DNA of 64,000 nucleotides from Elephas maximus indicus (taxonomy: Eukaryota; Chordata; Mammalia; Proboscidea; Elephantidae): positions 150,976,293 to 151,040,292 of the forward strand of contig NC_064819.1 of the NCBI RefSeq assembly GCF_024166365.1, given 5' to 3'. Both the position numbers and the translations under genes were made by a program. The notes beneath the pieces are model-generated. The model was not told the origin of the DNA and searched no databases. It worked only from the letters and a program-made list of their open reading frames with translations. Shown here piece by piece: positions 57,536-64,000 of this stretch; within the stretch, counting starts at the first letter, position 1, and every line of letters starts with the position of its first letter.

Positions 57536-59154
57536 AAACAAAACCTAGTAAATTGGTTTTGAACGTTTTTCTTAATAGCAGAAAAACAATTTGCTTAAAC
57601 TGCCACAGAAACAATTATTTTAGGTGTATTTGTCTTCATGTTCTTTATAATTAAGAGTTTACTGTACTTTAACCCTTAACACATTTAATAAGCTCCCATG
57701 TCTGAATTTAAGTATAACCACCTTAAGCCTTTTGGTATTTGTTTCCTGCCCAGCCTGTTATGTGATCTTTTACTTCCTTACCAATAGGTGTAGTACCCAG
57801 TTTTCTTTTACACGTCTTATTGAAACTAGTGTGGCTTTCATTACTGAGCAGAGAGTTGTGAGCAGGGTACAAAGGCAAATATTGCAGCTTGATGGTGACA
57901 ATCAGAGCTATCAGTAGGATCTCAAATGGTAATAGAAACAGTTGCCTGAAGCACTGTAAGGTGAATTATCAGGTAAATGACATTGTGGCCTGCATGATGG
58001 AGATTGCTGCCTCTTGCTCTGAACAAGGTTCTGCAGAAATCTAAGCATACATAAAATAAACACTTTAAATATGTTTTCCTCCAAGACTTAGAATAATTCA
58101 GAGTGACAAAGTAAAAATTAGCTTGATTAAGAATGTAAATATCTGCTTGCCTATTCATCAGGCTGGAATAACAAACACAGATAAAGCCAACTGCAAAGTT
58201 AACAGGAAATAATATTTCTCCCACAGACATGCTGCAGCTATAAAACGTAATAATAACCCCCTTCTTTGAGTGGCTACTTTCTTACTCACCGAAAAACTTT
58301 GTTCTCTAAAATCACAGACTATCAGAAACTTTGCTCTTTGAAATTATGTCAGTAAGAATGAAATATCCTACTATTGCTTGGAGGATCTAGTCACTTTGAC
58401 ACAGGGAAGCAGCTTTGATTTCCAACCTATGTACCAAACTTCATTTTTAAGGGGTTCCTGTACACAACATTCCACGTCTGTCATAACTTTGCAGTTTCTA
58501 GGAAACAAGATCCTGAGCCCATTTTGCAGTCTGGATCTGATGCTGACCGCTTTATACACAGCCCTGCTTTGAGTTTATCAAAAACTACTTATTTAAAATT
58601 TCACCTTAACTCAATTATTTTTCCCAGAATTCTGTAACTTTATCTTTTGCTTTATTTCCTGAGACACCTCAGAGTTCCTCTGGTGTGCAGTTTCATGCAT
58701 TGCAATGTGACTTTATCAGAATACAGGTTTACTCCTCGTGGTCTTGGGCTGATGGGGCTAGGACAAGAGGCATCCAAACCTAGTCAAAGTTAGTGCCAAT
58801 GGAGTAGAAAGAAAGTCTTTGTTGGCAATGAAAATTTATAAGTAGGGTTCAGCGGCATATGGGAACCGGAAATGTTACATAAAACACCATAACAGCATTT
58901 TACTCACCACCTTAATGGTGTGCAGTTTTTTGGGGTGTGTGTATGTCTGATACTATTCTCCACCAGAAGGAACTATGGTTCCTTGAAGTATGGTTGATTC
59001 TATAATCTAGGGCAGAGAAAAATCAAAAGTGGCTTGCAACTTATTATTGTTGCCAGAGATAAAAAATGCTTTAAATAGAAAATGGCCAGTGCAAGTTTAG
59101 AAAAGAAGACTTAAAGGGGCCACACTGGAACTATTTGAGCATTAAAAAGAATGA
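57536..59154. other. Intergenic, no recognised feature
   Basis: 1.6 kb of unique sequence. Overlapping short open frames on both strands at 58371-58572 have no supporting context. Confidence 0.5.
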
Positions 59155-60490
59155 TATTGTTGTTAAGTGCCTTTGAGTCAGTTCCAACTCACAGCAACCC
59201 TATGTACAATGGAACGAAACACTGCCCTGGTCCTGAGCCATCCTCACAGTTGTTATGTTTGAGCCCATTGTTGCAGCCACTGTGTCAACCCATCTCCTTT
59301 TCAGTCCATGGTATATTCAATATTCTTCACCAACACCACAACTCAAAGGCATCAATTCTTCTATTTTCGTTATTCACTGTCCAGCTTTCATATGCATATG
59401 AGGCGACTGAAAATACTACGGCTTGGGTCAGGCACACCTTAGTCCTTAAAGAGACATCTTTGCTTTTTAACACATTAAAGAGAACTTTTGCAAGCGCATT
59501 TGCCCAGTGCAATGTGCCATTTGATTTCCTGTCTGCTGCTTCCATGGCTGTTGATTGTGGATCCAGATAAAATGAAATCCTTGACAACTTCAATCTTTTC
59601 TCCGTCTATCCCAATGCTGCTTATTGGTCCAGTTGAGAGGATTTTTGTTTTATGTTGAGATGTAATCCATACTGAAGGCTGTGGTTTTTGATCTTCATCA
59701 GTAAGTGCTTCAAGTCCTCTTCAGTTTCAGCAAGCAAGGTTGTGTCATCTGCATAACACAGGTTGTTAATGAGCCCTCCTCCAATCCTGATGCCCTGTTC
59801 TTCACAGAGTCCAGGTTCTCAGATTATTTGCTCAGCATACAGATTTCATAAGTATGGTGAAAAGATACAACCCTGACACACACCTTTCCTGATTTTAAAC
59901 CACACGGTATCCCCTTGTTCTGTTTGAACAACGGCCGCTTCGTCAAACAGATCCTGCATGAACACGATTAAGAGTTCTGGAATTCCCATTCTTTGTAATG
60001 TTATCCATAATTTGTCATGATCCACACAGTCATATGCCTTTGTATAGTCAATAAAACACAGGTAGACATCTTTCTGGTGTTTTCTGCTTTCAGACAAGAT
60101 CCATCTGACATCAGCAATGATATCCTTCATTTCATGCCCTCTTCTGAATCCAGCTTGAATTTCTGGCAGTTCCCTGTCCATTTACTGCTGCAACTGTTTT
60201 TGAATGATCTTCAGCATAATTTTACTTGCATGTGATATTAATGATATTGTTTAATAAGCAGAATCATATTTCTTTGGAATGGGCAAAAATATGGATCTCT
60301 TCCAGTCAGTTGGCCACGTATCTGTCTCCCAAATTTCTTGGCATAGACAAGTGAGTGCTTCCAGTGTTGCATCTGTTTGTCAAAACATCTCAACTGGTAT
60401 TCTGTCAATTCCTAGAGCCTTGTTTTTTGTCAGTGCCTTCGGTGCAGCTTGGACTCCTTTTAATACCATCAGTTTCCTACTTACGTAGTA
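59155..60490 (-). mobile_element. RTE-clade LINE with internal deletion
   Basis: The 3' end is at gttgttaagtgcctttgagt. About 130 bases are missing near 59300 relative to other copies. Minus-strand frame 59846-60181 gives reverse-transcriptase sequence (MDRELPEIQAGFRRGHEMKD, YLCFIDYTKAYDCVDHDKLW). The remainder up to 60490 encodes the region before it. Confidence 0.92.
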
Positions 60491-61261
60491 TAGAACTGAA
60501 TAAGGAGTGGCAACTGTACCAATTACAGGAAGAGGTGATTAGCACCAATAAGCACAGGTACGACCACACAGAAACAAGGTCCAAAAGTGTGTTCCAAAAT
60601 GCAATTAATCAAATCTCTGGCTCTGTAGAGTCAACTCTGGTCTCCTGGGAGCCCCTCCTAATTATAATGAGATACTAGTAAGTCACATGAAATTTCCCAA
60701 TAATGTTAATAGGCCAGGTTTATCTATGTGATATCTAATGACATGGCATTAATATATAACATTAACAACACAAGCATCTAAAAAATCTTAGGAAAGGATC
60801 ATACTACAAAAGTTGTAGGCTGCTGGACGTCTCAGAAGCTTGTACCTCTGTTCTGGTAAGGACTGAGGTCCCTTTATGGTATTTTTAATTCATCCACATA
60901 GGTTGCCCACTCATTTTACTAAGGAATTATTTCTAACATATGCTCTAACATCTTCTAGTGATTGACTTTATAGTGGCTGAAATGTCTGTTGATACCTCTA
61001 ACATTTCATTTCTGAGGCCCTTTTGTTGTAAGAAGATCATGTAGTTAGAAAGTCTGGCTAGCTAAATATAATTGACAATCTGACCACAAGGACGCAGGCA
61101 CAAGACTTCTAAACAAATATGTAATATAAATTGTATTTAATTTAAACAAGGGATAACTATGGAAGGTAATGTGTGAGGTGGAAGTTATAAAGAATTGCTG
61201 AAAGTAATTTCTACCTTATTAAAAAAATTTTTTTTATGATATGGGGCAGATTATACAATAG
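60491..61261. other. Intergenic, no recognised feature
   Basis: Unique AT-rich sequence. Confidence 0.45.
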
Positions 61262-61615
61262 ACATGGTAAGCACGGCTCTTACCTTGCTTACCAGATCAT
61301 CTGTAGTGAACATCAAACGTGGTGAAACCCATGTGAAACTGTTGACTACAGGTTAGTAAGCACAAGTAAGCCCCTGCTTATTTACTGGGTCTCATCCCTC
61401 CCTTTCAAGGCTTACAAATTTGAAAAGAGGCTTTAATTTTGTAGGAAGGTGCTGTGCGTTTGGGAGACAGACGCCTGCCATACCTCCAAGGAGAATCTTT
61501 GATATGATGAAAAATCTTAAATTGTTCACTACAGACATGTGGTCTGCACTACAAATACGTGGTCTGCACTACAGATCATCACGGGTGCTTACCTTGCCTA
61601 CTGGATAATCTGTCC
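61262..61615. repeat. Unclassified cluster of short GTAAGCAC/TTACCTTGC repeat units
   Basis: Related units at about 61268-61305 (gtaagcacggctcttacctt gcttaccagatc), 61352-61390 (gtaagcacaagtaagcccct gcttatttactggg) and 61576-61612 (cacgggtgcttaccttgcct actggataatc). A 20-base phrase, tggtctgcactacaaatacg, also marks a small tandem repeat at 61540-61578. Each unit is partly self-complementary. I do not recognise the family. Confidence 0.5.
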
Positions 61616-61718
61616 CTGTTTACGATTTCTGGAGGTTTTTCCAACATCTTTGACCGGATCGAATCACTAAATCTAACCGCTAATCCTCATCTGCCGCCTA
61701 GTCCCCCTTTGCAGGGAA

Positions 61719-61733
61719 TACAATTCCCAGAAG
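61719..61733 (+). promoter_or_regulatory. ZNF143-like (ACTACAATTCCC) motif, forward
   Basis: The sequence tacaattcccagaag matches the core of the ACTACAANTCCCAGAA promoter element bound by ZNF143/STAF in many human promoters. It lies about 350 bases upstream of the SLC35A1 ATG. Confidence 0.55.
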
Positions 61734-61771
61734 GTGACGCTCCGCTCCCTCGACTCCGCTCCCTGAGCCGG

Positions 61772-61785
61772 CTGGGAGTTGTAGT
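61772..61785 (-). promoter_or_regulatory. ZNF143-like motif, reverse
   Basis: The plus-strand sequence ctgggagttgtagt is the reverse complement of ACTACAACTCCCAG, a second near-consensus copy 38 bases downstream of the first and facing it. Confidence 0.6.
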
Positions 61786-62070
61786 TTACTTAACAACACC
61801 TTCCAACTGAGTCTTACACACCTGTCACCCAAGACTCGGCCGTAAAGGCCTGTCCTCTCTCCGGGTCCTTCCCTTGTTTGGAAGTGGCTCAGCGTTCTGG
61901 CCTTAACCTCAGTTCTTAGCTGGGTGGTCGGCAGCTGGGCGGTCGGTCAGCGAGGCGCTCTAGGCCGAGCGTTTTTCGTCTCTATGACCATAGTGGGCGG
62001 TCCCCCGCGACTTGCGCACGGAGCGCGGAGGGGGGCGCGCGTCAGTTCCGCGCGGGGCTGTCGGGGCACC

Positions 62071-62086
62071 ATGGCTGCCCCAAAAG
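62071..62086 (+). CDS. SLC35A1: SLC35A1 first coding exon (MAAPK plus one base)
   Basis: The ATG sits in a strong Kozak context (gggcaccATGG) inside a CpG island. It gives MAAPK then G before donor GTGAGG, leaving phase 1. The family start as I recall it for human is MAAPRDNV, with the same split after the first base of codon 6. SLC35A1 is the ten-helix Golgi antiporter that exchanges CMP-sialic acid for CMP and supplies sialyltransferases. The call rests on the short match, the splice phase and the conserved gene order downstream of CFAP206, with like strand and a gap of about 8 kb. Exon 2 lies beyond the window edge. Confidence 0.88.
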
Positions 62087-63304
62087 GTGAGGCTGAGGGG
62101 CACCGGGAGGGCCGAGAGCGGGCGCGGCTAGAGCTCGGAGCCTGCGGGGGGCGGTGGTGGACGAGCGTCAGCAATTGTCGGCACCTGTCGGGCGGCAGTT
62201 CCTCTTGAGCCGCTCCCTGGCTTGAGTCCGCTCAGCCGCCTCTCTGGGCAGTGCGGGGCAACCAGCCTCCTATTGCGGGCTGCTCTCGGCGCGACGGACT
62301 CCGCGCCGGCCGGTTCGGCTGTCCGAGAACGTGCCTGCCTCGACGAGCTGGTTGTGGGTGGGAGCCGAATCCAGTCTGGCCCAGGCTGCGGCGGAGCCGG
62401 AAGCGGACCCGGGCGCACGTCCGGCACTGGACTCCTATCATCCAGCGGGAGGCAAGACAGTTCTTCGTTCTGGCCCGGTTCACCGCGACTGCGGTCTCTT
62501 CTGCGTCTCCTGCCCTGCAGATGCTTAGAAACTTAAGGGCATGCTCCGGGTGCAGAGCCCAAGCAGCAGCTGGTCTGTGTCACAGCCACTAAAAACATCC
62601 CTGGAGGGTTAAAACAGCACTGATAACCGTAGCGAGATGGAGAAAACCCTTGTTAACAGAATTCCCAAGAAGAAATGTTTGTGGTTAGAAGGAGCATTGG
62701 TATTTTGGGTGGGAGGTGAGATCCATCCTCCTCCCCCAAGGATTGGTACTTTCGGGTGATAATATCTGGTGACTAATTGCCATTTAAGGAGGGGGAGTTT
62801 GATTAAGTCCTCACGATTTTGTTTTGCTGACTAGGGTATGGTAAGCAGGGACCAGAACTGAATTTCTGGAAGATAGAACTGTAGCTAGCAGGAGTTGGGT
62901 GACACTCTGATTCTTCCTCCACCTGTCCCCCATAGAGCTCTTGGTTTCAGCTCTTAATAAATGTTGAACAAATATTTGAAGAATATCCTGTTGCAGGGTT
63001 GCCAGATTATTTTCCTGGTTGGGGAGTCCACAGTTATCATTAAAGCCCTGCCCATGGGCATTGTCTGTAATGGCATATGCTGTTTTTATGCATTCTCCCA
63101 TTTCATATAAGTCCAACCTTAAGAGTCTATTTTGTGGCAATATAGGAAGTAAAAGGAAAAAAAGTGTTTTGATAACTAACATACAATAGGGACAGCAGCA
63201 TAATGAGAAACAAAAACTTGAAAATTACAGAACTGAATTATTTGAAATTGGTGCAATATTTTACAGATCTAGCCTTATTGCCAATAAATATTGGTTGTGC
63301 CTCC

Positions 63305-63485
63305 TAAAAACCAAACCAAACCAAACTAAACCCATGGTCGTCAAGTTGATTCCAACTCATAGCGACCCTATAGGACAGAGTAGAACTGCCCCATAGGGTT
63401 TCCAAGGAGCGCCTAGTGGGTTTGAACTGCCGATGTTTTTGTTTAGCAGCTGTAGCTCTTAACCACTGTGCCACCAGGGTTTCCT
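63305..63485 (-). mobile_element. AfroSINE, near-complete
   Basis: A-rich side ccaaaccaaaccaaactaaa, then gttgattccaactcatagcg accctataggacag, to gtgccaccagggtttcc. Confidence 0.95.
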
Positions 63486-63566
63486 GTGTCTACTAGAAAT
63501 GAATAATAGAAAATTGCATAGTTTGCAGTTTCAGTAGTTTAATATTCACAAAGGTTTTATCTTCAC

Positions 63567-63670
63567 CCAGACCCAGTGCCGTCGAGTTGATTCCAACTCA
63601 TAGCGACCCTACAGCACAGAGTAGAACTGCTCCATAGAGCTTCCAAGCAGCGCCTGGCAGATTTGATATA
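63567..63670 (-). mobile_element. AfroSINE, tail half only
   Basis: acccagtgccgtcgagttga ttccaactcatagcg to agcagcgcctggcagatttg a; the head is missing. Confidence 0.9.
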
Positions 63671-64000
63671 ACCCAGGTTATATCTGGGTCTCCTGAATTT
63701 CCAAATTCTCAGGTCTTAAAAATAATGTCCTCCATAAACTATAGTAAAATATAACTGAAAAGTATAACAACACCTTAAATGCGCCTATAAATATAGAACA
63801 AGAGTGATTTAATAAGCTATTAAAATTTTTGGCACACTTATCGAAAGATGTAAATTATAGAGCAGACTTGATCAATTCACAGAAACTGTTCTGTGCTTTA
63901 TCCAAGACTTATATTTTTAGTTAAGGACTATTGATTTTTAGACCCCTTCATTTCTGTCACTGTCATTTGCAGTTGTTGGCTTTCTTTGTGGGGCCATTTT

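Larger units (their letters stand above)
61700..62480 (+). promoter_or_regulatory. SLC35A1: CpG island, SLC35A1 promoter and 5' UTR
   Basis: A dense run of CG dinucleotides surrounds the SLC35A1 ATG, strongest from about 61960 to 62430. There is no clear TATA box, as expected for a housekeeping glycosylation gene. The start site probably lies at about 61940-62050. Long open frames on both strands here (for example 62128-62427 minus, 62222-62592 plus) are a by-product of GC richness. Confidence 0.85.
62087..64000 (+). other. SLC35A1 intron 1 (partial)
   Basis: It begins with GTGAGG and runs off the window. The first 400 bases are CpG-rich. 62590-63300 is unique AT-rich sequence without a recognised feature. 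Two minus-strand AfroSINE copies follow at 63305-63485 and 63567-63670. No second SLC35A1 exon is visible. Confidence 0.7.

Noticed and set aside
61924-62592. Open frames of up to 113 codons around SLC35A1 exon 1
   Set aside because: They run across the exon 1 donor or antisense to it and are explained by CpG richness.
1-64000. Ruminant origin, because of the BovB-like RTE LINE
   Set aside because: The partner SINE is the AfroSINE type, and no ruminant BovB-tailed SINE or pecoran repeat was recognised.
1-64000. CRISPR array, operon or prokaryotic-type system
   Set aside because: No regularly spaced identical repeats and no compact gene arrays; the sequence is plainly mammalian.

Overview
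This is mammalian nuclear DNA. Short exons with GT-AG introns sit in a sea of degenerate retrotransposons, with two CpG-rich promoter islands. Two repeat families point to an afrotherian, most likely an elephant or another paenungulate. One is a tRNA-derived SINE with the AfroSINE layout (about 30 copies or pieces). The other is an RTE-clade (BovB-like) LINE whose 3' end matches the SINE tail. L1, MaLR-like LTRs, MIR, L2 and a hAT MITE fill much of the rest. The species call is inference from repeat content; the host genes alone say only 'mammal'.

Genes. (1) CFAP206 (C6orf165/FAP206), plus strand: all 12 coding exons from 23228 to the TAG at 54083, joining without a break into 1869 nt (622 codons plus stop), the length I remember for the human protein. 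A CpG-rich island at about 15.2-15.9 kb is its likely promoter and non-coding first exon. The product is an axonemal protein that helps dock radial spoke 2 in motile cilia and sperm flagella. (2) SLC35A1, plus strand: CpG island and first coding exon (ATG at 62071, donor after 62086); the rest of this Golgi CMP-sialic acid transporter gene lies beyond the window. The order CFAP206 then SLC35A1, head to tail, is that of human 6q15. The genes are conserved neighbours and are not functionally coupled.

Layout. 1-15.1 kb: intergenic, full of repeats, no recognisable gene. 15.2-15.9 kb: CFAP206 island. 15.9-23.2 kb: repeats (five SINEs, an L1 nested in another L1) plus an unexplained exon-like segment at 22008-22360. 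23.2-54.3 kb: CFAP206 coding exons and introns; the largest introns carry RTE, L1 and SINE insertions. 54.3-61.6 kb: intergenic, with an LTR, a second nested L1, an RTE and an unclassified short repeat cluster. 61.7-62.5 kb: SLC35A1 island and exon 1. 62.1-64 kb: SLC35A1 intron 1 with two SINEs.

No CRISPR array, operon, novel defence system or functional RNA gene was seen. The points most worth a second look are three TQT-like (LC8-binding-like) motifs in the CFAP206 C-terminus, the exon-like segment at 22.0-22.4 kb, a diverged unclassified duplicate at 2.3 and 5.1 kb, and the datable nested insertions with intact target-site duplications.
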